Shown here piece by piece: positions 33,901 through 47,260 of a stretch of 64,000 bases of DNA. The first letter of the stretch is position 1. Every line of letters starts with the position of its first letter. Source of the stretch: Euptelea pleiosperma (taxonomy: Eukaryota > Streptophyta > Magnoliopsida > Ranunculales > Eupteleaceae); assembly GCA_035048495.1 (NCBI GenBank), contig CM068540.1, positions 8,354,829-8,418,828 of the forward strand. The letters are read 5' to 3'. The position numbers and the translations under genes were made by a program. Under the pieces are notes generated by a model. The model was not told the DNA's origin, searched no databases, and saw only the letters and a program-made list of their open reading frames with translations.

Positions 33901-36900
33901 ATCTGAGGTCTATTGACATTGGAAAATAACGTATTTCCTCCATCCATTCTTGTTACTTTGGATTAAAAAGTCTGATTTGATTTGTAGCATCATTTCCTCA
34001 AATTGTTGGCAAGTTTCCCAGGAAAATCGTTTGCAAAAGTTAACCCTTTTACACATACTAATCACCGGCAATGGAAACCCAACCTATGTGATTGGAGTCC
34101 CATGATCTAGATTCAATGGAAAAATAAGTTGTTAGAGTGGTTTGTGGGGGTACTACATTCGAATGCTATTACACTCCCTCCCTTATGATACTATAGTACC
34201 ACATGTATTGAAGAGAGGTTGAGTCAATGACTCTTAATGCCTTGTATAGCTGAAACTTTAGTGTAGTGATCGTGATATAGGGCTGATGCAGGACATTTAA
34301 CCAATACTCCCCAAAAGCCGCGACTGTTGGTAGCGTGAGATTAAATCCCTTTATCTCATAGCCCAAATGTAGGCCCTCGGTCGAACCGTCCTTCGTGGGT
34401 TCCATTTCACACGGGCCATCCCACCTCGAGTGTGCCCCATTTACGCAAGTTGCCCCACTCGAGCCTGGTGTGAAAATGCCCCTGCATTAATCACCCCCGG
34501 TGAGGAGTCTCGAACATGAGACCTCCCGCTCTAATACCACTTTGATGCAGGACATTTAACCAATACTCCCCAAAAGCCACGACTGTTGGTAGCGTGAGAT
34601 TAAATCCCTTTATCTCATAGCCCAAATCTAGGCCCTCGGTCGAACCCTCCTTCGTGGGTCCCATTTCACATGGGCCTGTTGTCAGGGACCTACTTGTAAT
34701 ATCTTATATTCTACAGGGGGCCCTTGTAATATTGTAAAACTTCACTTAATATATATATTGGGTGAAATCGTGTAGGCTATTCTAAGCTCTACACGATTTC
34801 TCCTCTTCTCCCAATTCTCTTCTCCTCTCCTCTCTTCCATCTCTAACCCTAATCTCTTATTCTGGTTACGATCCAAGATTACAACATGGTATCAGAGCAT
34901 GGTTATGTAACCATGGCTTAATCCTAGAGGTCTGAAGAACCCTAGGGATTACGAAATTCGATGCGAAGGGCTTTCCAAAGAAGGAGATCATCTCCCATGG
35001 ATAGCCGCAGGCTTTAGAAGAGTCTGAAACCCTAGCCGCCCACTCCAGAAGCCTGGAGAAGAGCTATCAGGCATAGCCGCCCACTCCAGAAGCCTGGAGA
35101 AGAGCCACCAAGCCTAGCCGCTCCTTCCAAAAGGTCAGAGAAGACCCTCTGGACCTAGCCGCAGGTCTCAGAGGATTCCAGAACCTCTCCTTAGTGCTAC
35201 CGCACCTATCCAGGAACCTTTTTTAGGTCCTCGGAACCATTCACAAGTTTCCCGCGGGTGGTTTTTTCTCCAATAGAAAATCTATAAAGGAGTTGTTCCA
35301 AAAAGGCCTGAATCCTGCGAGCAACGCGAGCAGGAGGCTTTAAAAATAAAAAGAAAGTGATTTGAACCTCCGCAGCAGCAGTTCGGGTGATTTCTTATCA
35401 GAAAAGTCTTCTCTACTACCATGAGTACATCTGAGGAGTCATCTTCTGCCAAGTCAGAGATTATTGTTGCCCCACCCAGTCTGGGAAGTCATGGTGATCA
35501 CAGCCCGGGCCTACAGATCACTACGGTGAAACTCGATGGGACCAACTACCTTGCATGGTCTCAATCTGCCAAGATGTACATCACCGGACGAGGCAAAGCC
35601 GGCTATATCACTGGACGCGTCACTGCACCTGATTCCTCCGATGCTGCGTTTGAGAAGTGGGAAGCAGAAAACTCGATGGTCATGTCATGGCTGCTTCACT
35701 CCATGCATCCATCGATTAGCACAGGCTTCCTCTTTCTCCCGACTGCCAAGGATATATGGGACACTGCATCTCAGACCTACTCCCAAGATGGGAATTTTGC
35801 TAGGATGTATGAACTTCAGCAGGAGATAGCACATCTGAAGCAAGGCGATCTTCCTTTGGGATCATACTACGCTGCGTTACGTAGCAAGTGGGAAGAGGTA
35901 GATCACTACCAGACCTACACCCCTGCATGTACCAAGGATGCTACGGAGTTCCGGAAGATGATTGTGCGCGGACGCATATTCGAGTTTCTTGGTGGCTTGA
36001 ACCAGAGCTATGAACAGGTTCGAGCAAACATCTTGGGCAGAGATCCACCGCCGTCGACCATTGCACAGGTCTACTCCTACATCCAGAGCGAGGACAGCAG
36101 GAGGAGAGCCATGAGCTCTAAGACAGATGCTAATGTTCCTTTATCTGAGAAGTCTGCTTTGGCCACTCAGAAATTGAGCAAACCCACATCCAAGAAGGAT
36201 GGGGATCTTGATGATCGTGATCGACTCAGATGTGATCACTGTGGCAAGCGTCGCCACACTCGGGAGACCTGCTGGAGTTTTCATGGTCATCCCGCACAGT
36301 TCTCTGGGGGGAAGCAAGGCTCCTCAAAGAAGCCCTCTGGTAGCAAACATGGAACCTCAGCTGCTCATGCCACCAGTCAAGATTCCTCTGATGTGACCCC
36401 TTCCTCTGGGCAGTCCAACACCTTCTCTAGTATGGACATTGACAGGCTTCGACAATTACTTACTCAGCTTGATGGCCCTTCCCCACCTACATCATCCTTT
36501 GCTCAGACAGGTACATCCCATTCAGCCCACCATGTGTCTACGGCACCCATTGGTCCTTCCTGGATCATTGATTCTGGTGCCTCTGATCATATGACTGGTA
36601 TGCCATCCCTTTTCTCCACCTATAATATCTGCTCGGGTAAGGACAAGGTCCGTGTGGCCGATGGCACCTTCTCCTCTATCTCAGGGAAGGGCACTATCTC
36701 TGCCACACCTACTTTGTCTTTATCCTCTGTACTTCATGTTCCGAAATTCACCACTAACCTGCTTTCTGTTAGCCATCTTACTAAGAGCCTAAACTGCAGT
36801 GTTACCTTTTTTCCTACTCACTGTGTTTTTCAGGACTTGGAGACGAGGCGGATGATTGGCAGTGGTCATGAGGATGGTGGATTGTACCTGCTCGATAGCC

Positions 36901-39900
36901 AGCCGACTTCATATTCTGTTGCACATCTGTCTAGTGCCAATGTCAGTAGTTCTAGCGTTAATAAAGACCTGTTAATGCGATGGCATAACAGGCTAGGTCA
37001 TTTACCGCTTTCAGTCATGAAGAGTCTGTTACCTCAGTTTGCGTCTATTCCATTTTTTGAGTTCAACTGTGAAACTTGTGTACTTGCAAAACAATGTCGG
37101 GTGTCTTTTCCGACCAGTAATAAAAAAAGTACATTTCCTTTACAGCTTGTGCACTCTGATGTCTGGGGACCCAATCCCACCACTTCTATCTTTGGTTTTC
37201 GCTACTTTGTGATTTTTGTGGATGACTACAGCCGTTACACTTGGATCTACCTTATGAAATCAAAAAATGAGGTGCATACTATCTTTCAGACCTTCCATAA
37301 AATGGTGTGCAATCAATTGGGCACCACCCTAAAAGTCCTACGCACTGACAATGGGGGGGAATACATGTACAGTGGCCTTGCCTCCTACTTTGAAGAGCAT
37401 GGAATTCTTCATCAGACTTCATGTGCCGATACACCTCAACAAAATGGGACCGCTGAGCGAAAGCATCGCCATGTCCTGGAGGTTGCTAGGGCACTTCTTC
37501 TTGGTACTCGGGTACCCAAGGGTTATTGGGCTGACGCTGTATTGACGGCATCCTACTTGATAAATCGGATGCCCTCTCGTGTCTTGGGGTCAAAGTCTCC
37601 CCTTTCACTCCTGTTTCCTTCCTGTCCTGTGTTCTCCATTCCACCTAAGGTCTTTGGTTGTGTTTGCTATGTTCACGCCCATCGCAGGAAGGACAAGTTA
37701 GATCCGAAAGCCGTCCGATGTGTGTTCCTTGGCTATTCGTCCACTTAGAAGGGATATCGGTGTTTCCATCCCTCTACCCGTCGTCGGTTTGTTTCTCTAG
37801 ATGTTACATTTTTTGAGAGTCTTCCCTTCTTCTCAGTTGATCGGACTTCTCTTCAGGGGGAGCTTGGGAGTATTGACGAGAGTCCGATACCTCCACAGGG
37901 GGAGATTCCTCAACCAGTACCCCTTGATTTGCTTGATGAGTCTCCTGTACCCTTGTCCTTATCTCCTACTGACACTGTGCCACAGGATCCGCAGCTGAAG
38001 ACATATGCCAGACGACGTCAAAAAGAGAAACAATCCACCATCCAAGCTCACTGCCAGGAAATCCAACTCGATCCAGGTAATCGTGTCCTCAGTGATCCTC
38101 ATGATGATATGTCTGTTGCTCCTACTATCCTTCCCATAGACATTGATGTACCTATTGCTCATCGGAAGGGTGTTCGAAACTGTGTTACCAAGCACCCTAT
38201 CTCTCACTTTGTTTCCTATCAACAGCTCTCACCATCCTACAGGGCATTTGCTACTTCCCTATCCAGTGTCGCTCTGCCATCCAATGTCTCAGATGCCCTC
38301 AGCCAGCCTCAGTGGAAAGCAGCCATGCTAGAGGAGATGACAGCTCTAGAAAAGAATGGTACTTGGGATTTGGTTCCATTGCCTAGAGGAAAGAAACCCG
38401 TGGGGTGCAAGTGGGTATATACAGTGAAATACAAAGTAGATGGAAGCATCGACAGGTACAAAGCCCCTCTCGTTGCAAAAGGGTACACACAGACTTATGG
38501 GATTGACTACCAGGAGACGTTTGCTCCAGTGGCCAAGATGAACTCAATTCGAGTTCTGTTATCTCTCGCGGCAAACTTTTCTTGGCCCCTCCACCAGTTG
38601 GATGTCAAGAATGCCTTCCTCTATGGTGATCTAGAGGAAGAGGTCTACATGACAGGTCCTCTAGGGTTCAGTCCAACCGGGAGTAAGGAACTTGTATGCA
38701 GACTGAAGAAAGCCTTGTATGGGCTTAAACAGTCACCAAGGGCTTGGTTTGAGAGGTTCAGTTCCGCAGTCAAGAGGATTGGCTACTCGTAGAGTCAGGC
38801 GGACCACACTCTCTTCATTAAGAGAAGTCAAGGTCGTCTTACTGCTCTTATTGTATATGTGGATGATATCGTGGTCACAGGAGATGACCTAGATGAGGTT
38901 TGTAGATTGAAAAAATACCTCGGCACAGAGTTCGAAATCAAGGATCTGGGAACCTTGAGATACTTTCTGGGCATTGAGGTTGCTAGGTCAAAGCAGGGTG
39001 TGTTTATCTCACAGAGAAAGTATGTACTTGATCTCCTTCGAGAGTTAGGAAACTTGGGAGCTAAACCAGCCGATACGCCTATAGAGCAGCAACATCGGCT
39101 GAATCTTGTTGATGGGGATCCCATTGCTGATGCAGGCCAGTTCCAGAGACTTGTTGGGCGTCTCATCTACCTTTCACTGACACGACCAGATATTGCATAC
39201 GCAGTCAGTGTCATCAGTCAGTTCATGCATGCCCCTCGCTCTCCACATCTTGAGGCAGTACACCGAGTGTTACGCTATCTTAAGGGGGCTCCAGGGAAGG
39301 GTCTCCTGTTTAGTAAGAATGGGCACCTGCGAGTTGAAGCTTATACAGATGCTGATTGGGCAGGTTCAGTCACTGACAGACGTTCCACATCAGGGTACTG
39401 CACGTATGTGGGAGGTAATCTGGTGTCATGGCGCAGCAAGAAGCAACCAGTTGTCGCTCGCTCCAGTGCCGAAGCAGAGTACCGTTCTATGGCTCATGGT
39501 GTATGTGAGCTTCTATGGTTGAAGACTATGCTCAGTGAGCTCGGATATCCTGTCAAAGGGTCTATGCAACTGTATTGTGACAATAAAGCAGCCATCAGCA
39601 TTGCTCATAATCCAGTTCAACACGACAGGACAAAGCACATTGAGGTAGACCGTCACTTCATCAAAGAGAAACTTGGTCAGGGACTTATTTGCACACCGTA
39701 TGTCCATACTGCTGATCAAGTTGCAGATGTGTTAACTAAAGGTGTTACTAAAGGGATCTTAGAGCACCTGTTATCCAAGCTGGGCATGATAGATATCTTC
39801 ACACCAGCTTGAGGGGGAGTGTTGTCAGGGACCTACTTGTAATATCTTATATTCTACAGGGGGCCCTTGTAATATTGTAAAACCTCACTTAATATATATA

Positions 39901-41204
39901 TTGGGTGAAATCGTGTAGGCTATTCTAAGCTCTACATGATTTCTCCTCTTCTCCCAATTCTCTTCTCCTCTCCTCTCTTCCATCTCTAACCCTAATCTCT
40001 TATTCTGGTTACGATCCAAGATTACAACAGGGCCATCCCACCCCGACCATTTATGTAGGCTGCCCCACTTGAGCCCAGTGTGAAAATTCCCCTGCATTAA
40101 GGGCACTCCTAATAGAAGCACCTATATGAGTGTGGAAGTAGAGCCGCTTCCTATGAGAATTTAGGCTGATCTAAAGCACTCACAAAAACTTGGGAATGTT
40201 CACGACCGAATCGAAATCAACCGTAAGAACTCAACTTTTTTTTGATAAGTAAGAACTCAACTTTGTCTTGGAAGAGTTATGTGTGTAATTCACTATCTAG
40301 GTTTACATTATGAAGCTCAACAGTTCAAGAAAAAAGTTCACTGGATAGCGTGTACACCCGATGAATTTGAACTAAGTAAAGGTTCAAGTCGAATGACACC
40401 ATTGTCCATGCATAACTTTTCCACTGTACTCCAGTTTTATTTATTTTTATTTTTCATTCATGCGGCGGATTGTTATTTATAAATTTTTTTTATTGTGGTC
40501 TAGTAGTTTTGAACTCATAACCTTTTCTTTATTGCTCTTGTCTTTTCTTATTATAAAGAATTAGGGGTATGCCACGTGCGACACACGTGCACCTTACACC
40601 ACTGACCGTATAGATGTTTGGCCATCCCTAGTTGGGCCTACATACCAAAATTCATCTTGATTAGTAATTTCTTTCTATCCGTTGGATTATAGTGTTTTTC
40701 ATGGTTTGGATTTCTAGCAGTATTTGGGGTACTCAGATTCAAAGGTTAGAAATTTCTAATCAGGCTGATTTTTGTTACTTAGGTCCATCCAGGGATGGGC
40801 CAAACATCCATATAATCAATAGCCTCTAATAGGGTGCCACGTGGCTCACACTGTGGGTTCGTCATCAACTTTGATGATGGGCACCATCATCATATTTTTG
40901 CTAGGGATAGAGTTTAGGTGCTACGTGGGTTCAATAAATGCTTCTACAGTTGAGTTAAAATGTTGAATGACTAAAGCATCCCTATAAAGTAAAAAAAATT
41001 TCAAAAAATGAAAGAAGCAATGTTTATAAATTTAAAGAATTTGAGGGTCATATTAGGAATAAGGATATTTTTTAATAAGAGATGAGCATTGAATGAGTTG
41101 CAGGGTGAAGTTTGCTTAGTGCTTCGACACCAAAAAACGGAAGGGCCCCTGCTAAGTGAATAAATTAAAGAAAAGAAAAGAAGCAAACATAAGGGTATTT
41201 ATGG

Positions 41205-41249
<45 letters not shown>

Positions 41250-44200
41250 TTTTAATACAACACTGTTGTTTGTAGGTGAACCTCCTGTGAAGCCTCGACC
41301 ATCGCCCAATCCAAGTTTTGGCTTTATAATAGTTTAGATTTGAATGAAAATTTTGGAGGGAAAAACTTTAGAGTTATTTTCATTGTGTATGTTCTTTGTT
41401 GAATCCTTAGTCCCCACTTAGAGAGGGACAAATTTCTTGAGTGCCACTTGGCTGAGACCTTGGTATAAGCTAATGTGGTAGAGAATTGAGAACACCACAC
41501 ATGTGCGTCTGCACGCCATGCCACGCCACGTTGGGCCAAGCTGGGATGGGCATGGCCGCAGGCCGGAATGGGCACCTTGAAATAGAAAACATCTGGAGAA
41601 CAAAACACATGCATAACTGAAGATTTACGCCTTACCTAAATCCAGAAAGCTAGGACCCAAAATTTGGTCCCACAAGTAGCTATGATAAGTTCATAGGGTG
41701 GATTCCCCAAATATATAAACCATGCATATACAAAGTTTTCAAAAGAACTATATGATTGCTTAGCTAAAGTAATTAGACCAAACCACCTAGAAGAATTATG
41801 TTCCCAATGCTAGATGTACCGTCTCCCAAGTTACTACGTAGCCTAGCCAACCTTGTTTTTGTTCCCTGTAGCTCCTTCTCAAGACCTACAACTCTGATGT
41901 TGCCTATAGACGAGAGCGCAAATCAGCTATCCTTGCCGCATCACGCGAAATCTCCTCTCTTGCTAGGGCTTGACCGGCCTCATTCGTAATGTTTCGTATG
42001 TTTCGTTTCGTAAGAGAACCGAAGCATGTTTCATATGTTTCGTTTCGTTTCGTTTCGGAATGTTTCGGTTTGTTTCGTCGAGACATTACGATACAATAAG
42101 AAAAAATCAGATAAATATGATTTCATGATTTTGGGAATGTTTCTGAATGTTTCAGAAATTTCGTTGTTTTGCAATTTTTTCAATGTTTCGTGAATGCTTC
42201 ATTTCGTTTCAAAGTTTGTCTTGGTTTTTCACATGACCGAGACATTCCTCCGAAATGAAATTTTAAACCTTGATCACCAGTCTATCTTCCCACTCCTTCA
42301 ACATGTCTGGCGCGTCAACCGTGGAAGTTAGAGTTGCTCCATCTATCTGACTATCGATAGTATGTTGCTGATTATGGGCATTAGTATTACAGGGGACACA
42401 TGCAAGCGATCGTCCATAACGAGGGGACCGCGATGACCAGTAACCTTTTCGTTTAGTCCAACTAAGAAGTGAGAACCCTAATGCCATCGATAACACAGAA
42501 TTAACCAAAATTTACAAAGGAATTGTCATCGGGGATAGGAATACCCACTCAAATCATCCATTAAGGAGGTGGCTCCAATAGTAGTGGAGTCGCCCAAAAC
42601 TATAGTCGTGCTCCCATTGTCCCTATTATCTTATAGATTCCCAGGGAGAATTCCAGCATGAATAACATCCAAATTGTTCCCTCTAACCTCGTGACTTGGG
42701 AAGATGAAGAAGTAGCATCACCAGAGTGAGCAGTCTGGCTCCCAGATTGAGCGGTTCTCCTTTGATTTGCTCTGGGTGAGTCAGCGTCACCTAGGGGCAA
42801 CTTGGGCGGGCTCAACCCGAGCCCGATGGGCTTAACTCGACCTCGGGCCGGGCTTGGATTGATATCTACAGGACTCGGGCTCGGGCCTATATTTTAAAGC
42901 CCGATCGAAACTCGGGTTGGGCTCGAGTTGAGGCCTGTAACAACCTGGCCCAACCCGAGCCCGATATGTAACATACTTAAGGTAATTTTTACAAACCCTA
43001 AACTCCTCCTCCCCTCTCCTCTCTCCTAACCCCCTCTCCCTTTCCTTTCCAAAGCCCTAAATGTCCCCTCCCCTACGCTCCTGCTCTCTATTATCCCCTC
43101 TCTCCTTGATAAGCCGTTCATGTTGCCATTGCTCCTCAACGAGTACATGGTTCGCATTCAGATTGTTATGTGGGGATGAGTGACGAGGGGCTCGTATTTT
43201 TGCAACTCGTTGGCTCTCTAATGGTCAGGTAGGAGAAGCTTTGCAGGTTTACTATTATTGCCTATCGTTTTAGTGATTATCTCACAGAGATCTAGAGAGA
43301 ATGAGTGGCTGGTTTGTATTCAATGGAACAAGTGATTTATTGAGGATGGGATGGGGATAATGGGGGAAGTTTGGTCGTTTACTAATGTTCGCCGGTAGCG
43401 TCAGGACTTAATCAAAACCACGATATCACGTTGATGTTTGGAAAAGTAGAGAGTGGTATTGCAGTATTGGATCACTGTGTTACATGAGCGAGTGTCTCAT
43501 GTAACAAACCGATGAAGATTCTGACTAGGTGACCTCCGGCTATGAACCTCTCTTTCATCTCCCCTTTTTCAATTTTCTCTCTACTAACCCGGTTAACCCG
43601 ATGAACCCGGCCAACCCGGTTGGGCTTGGGCTGAACATGTTAGGCCCGACCTCGGGTTGGGCTCGGGCTTGATGATCTGAAGGTCGGGTTGGGCTCGGGT
43701 TGGGCTCGGGTTGAGCCCCAACCCGACCCAACTCGCCCGAGTTGCAGCCCTAGCGTCACCCCCTGTGGCATTAAATTCTTGTCTTGACCTCCTGCAAGAA
43801 GAGGGTCCCTTGGAGCCTGTCTAAGGCCTTGGCTTCACATTTACCCATAAGCAAGAAAAAGGGAAACGGCTTCACAAACACCTATTATCCTCAACCTTCC
43901 CACTACTCTGGGATTTGGACAACATGTCTGAAACCAACTAGACCAATCTATTCATTGGTCTCTGAACATAATCGACATTGAGACCTAATTCCCATGATGA
44001 AAGGAAGCCGAGGTACACAATTGTGGATTAAAAATGAAGGAAATAGGGTGCCCTGTGGAGTGCAGAACTCCCATTGATGAGTGCTGTTTGGGATGGAACA
44101 ACTCTGTTTTGCACAAGCATCGAAAAAGTCGTCGGCGATGATAGAAAAATGAATTCTCTTCATAAATAGAGACAGTTTCAGGGAGGAGAATAAAGACGAA

Positions 44201-47200
44201 GTCAAAGAGAAAGGAGAAAGAAAGAAGAATGCAACAAAAGCATGTGAAAGAAACCCAATTGATCCCTCCACAATTAGTGATTTTGTACCGAAGAAGTGAA
44301 AAGATGAAATGAACGGCGGCATGCAGTCGTGGAGAGGCAATTATGCAAATTTCAATGGGAACACCATTTCAAACCATTATAAATGCCTTCTCGCGCACAC
44401 AATTTCACGAATAACAATTTACTCTAGTGTACAAAACCCATGTTATCATTACCCCTTACAATTGTTATATACCTCAAAATGGAAATAATAAAATATTATC
44501 TTTATTTGGGGATCTCAAGTAAAGATCGCATGGGAGTTTGCCCAGGATCTGCCCCCTTGCTTTATCATTTCATAATTATTGCCTTAACATGAACAAAACT
44601 CTAACAAAACAACCTTAAATTAAAAGTGCGAATTTATGAGCGACATAGAACCATGGGTCAAACACCTGCACCACTGAGGCAAAGAAATAAAACAAGTGAA
44701 ATGGCTTGTTCAAAACGCACAAGGCACTGCAAACAAAGAAGCTTGTTCAAAATGAACGAAGCACCCTCTTCGTCAATAGACCATAGCCATTATAAAGTGA
44801 CGCCATAAAAAGCTCGTCTCATCCAACTTCAAAAAAGCCAAAACGTATAACACATCTCAATTGGATATCATGAGCGCACTTGCAAAAGGACCTCACATGA
44901 TTTGCATCACTAAATTAGTTAATGCATGTGACTTACGAGGGCTTGGAGATTCTTTAAGACACGTTGAGGCAAAACTCCACCCTGACATAATGCCCAATAA
45001 GGTACTCTCTTGACTGCACGTGCCTCATCAGGCATGGGGCTAATGTCGATACTCGAGATTATTATAAATCTAACCCAAAGATCGTCACGGATTTATCCCA
45101 ACTAAACCTAGTACCCAGACACCTAGACAAGTGCAAGGCATTGTGTTCCATGGTTCAAAGTTTCAGCCGAAACCGAAACCGAAACATTTCATTTCGGTTT
45201 CACTATAGGACGAAACTACATACATTTCGATTGGTTTCGTCCGAAACCAAACGATACTTCATCTTATGTGTAAATTTCCACTAACATTTTGTTTTGGTTT
45301 CACAAAGTTTCATCCGAAACCAAACGATACTTCATCTTATGTGTAAATTTGCACTGACGTTTCGTTTCGGTTTCATGAAGTTTCGTCCGAAACCGAACGA
45401 TACTTCCGATACGTTTTGATATCGCCCATGAACGATACCATGTACTTTGAACCATGTTGTGTTCCGTCAGTTTTCTAATCAAAGATGTGATGGTGACACC
45501 ATGAAAATCGTAGGTTTCTAAAGGCGATCATAGGAGTGGCAGCCAAGAGAAGAAGAGAGATGTGTTTAGAACCTAGTTAACTCGAGGAAATGAACACTCC
45601 TCAGAAAACTTCACCTTTTGAGAAGGGTCCTCACTCTAGTTAAAGCATAACATAAAGGAATCCATCCGCCTTATGACTCCTTATCACTTGAACACATCAC
45701 AAAAAAGTGGGAAAGAGTTGACTTATATGATTGTTGGAGCTTTTGGGACCTAGGGGTGTTTGATGAAAATCATGAATGACTCTAGGTGGTCTATAAATCC
45801 CAAAAATCTTTGTGCAAGAAATCATTCGGGTTCCCCTTGTTTCCGACCCTAGATGAATCACCAAGGAAACAGGGCTTTCCACCTAGAGTAGGCAGGTAAT
45901 CAAGGTTGGGTTTGAGCTATAAGGTTCACTAAGGGAAAGAGCCATGAGTGAGGAGGTTGATGAATACTAGGGCATGGATATATGTGCAAGGTAGCGGGGG
46001 GATAGATAGGTGAGCATGTGTGGGTCTGAGCTAGAGTTTTGGTACGAAGAGAAAAAGACTAGTAGTATATGATGTGGGGAAATTTTAGCATAGTTTCCTT
46101 TCTATAAAAAGAGAGCCAAAAAGACGATCCATTTTCCACCCTGGCCTTCTATTTTAGGCAAAACTAGGGACTTAAATGGAATTAAAGTTTGTTACAAGGA
46201 AATCACACAAAAACAACAGTAAAAAGTACTTTAAATGAGCATCAAATTGAAATCTTTTTCTGGACAATGCTAGAAATTTCTTGTTCTTCATACTCCAACT
46301 GTCAAAATCTTTAGAAGCTTTTTGAATCATTGACTTCCAGTTCAAATGTACCTTTTTCTCTAGAGGGCATTTTGGTAAATTCGTACCTCAAAAATGGAAA
46401 CCAAATTAGGAGCAAGGCTAATTTCCATTTGTTTCCATTCATATCCTTGGAAGACCCAAAACCTTGAAGAAAATAGTACTTTTAATTTAAATCTACATTC
46501 TTGAACACTGTAACCTTAGGGGTATTTTTGTCATTTCACCCATTTTTGTAACCAAGCCCCTGATCTGATGCAGGCCATTCACATGAAATTTGAAGCTTAA
46601 CAAGTTTTCAAGAATTTTTGCCCATATCCCTCTCTATCATGCACTTCTAGTTTAAATCAGACCTTTTCGGTAAAATTGCTGTTTTGGACCCACACACAAA
46701 ACTGATTGATAAGGGGCTCCAGGGACTAATCAAAACTGCCAAAACTTGAGGAACTGGCCCTAGAACTCAAATCAAACATCTTTGAATCAAACCAATGAAA
46801 ATTGACTATGGAAATCACATATTTGCCACAGTAGATTGGCCTCAGATCTTCTGAATTCTTGCTGTTCTTGATGGATTTTGCATCCCTTGGACGTGATTCT
46901 GACTTGACCATATTATCATTATAACGACAAGAAACCACTATGACATAAACAGCCTCATACCCAGTGAAGTAGCAACCTCATACCATGAAAAGCATGAACT
47001 GAAGGCACAAAAGCAGACACTGATGTGACCCTGATCACTGCTCCCACCTATAAGAAGGGACGGAAGAAACAGATCACGAGGCTTTTTTGACACATCTTTC
47101 CGAGCTACTCCAAGCTAGGAAAGGAGAAGAGCTCTCTTTCTCTCTCTCTCTTGCCACGGCCTTCAGTTCCTCTCAACCTTCTCCCATTTGAAAGATCACA

Positions 47201-47216
47201 TAAAGGGCATCAAACG

Positions 47217-47260
<44 letters not shown>

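Larger units (their letters stand above)
34677..40029 (+). mobile_element. Ty1/copia retrotransposon, nearly intact (Copia-A)
   Basis: Two 210-bp LTRs (34677-34886 and 39820-40029) differ at only two positions. GGGCC flanks both sides (34672-34676, 40030-40034). The primer-binding site TGGTATCAGAGC follows the 5' LTR directly, and the purine tract GAGGGGGAG precedes the 3' LTR. A single gag-pol frame fills the interior. Gene order protease, integrase, reverse transcriptase, RNase H is that of copia. The near-identical LTRs imply a recent insertion into intron 3 of MAG, in the same orientation as the gene. Confidence 0.96.
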
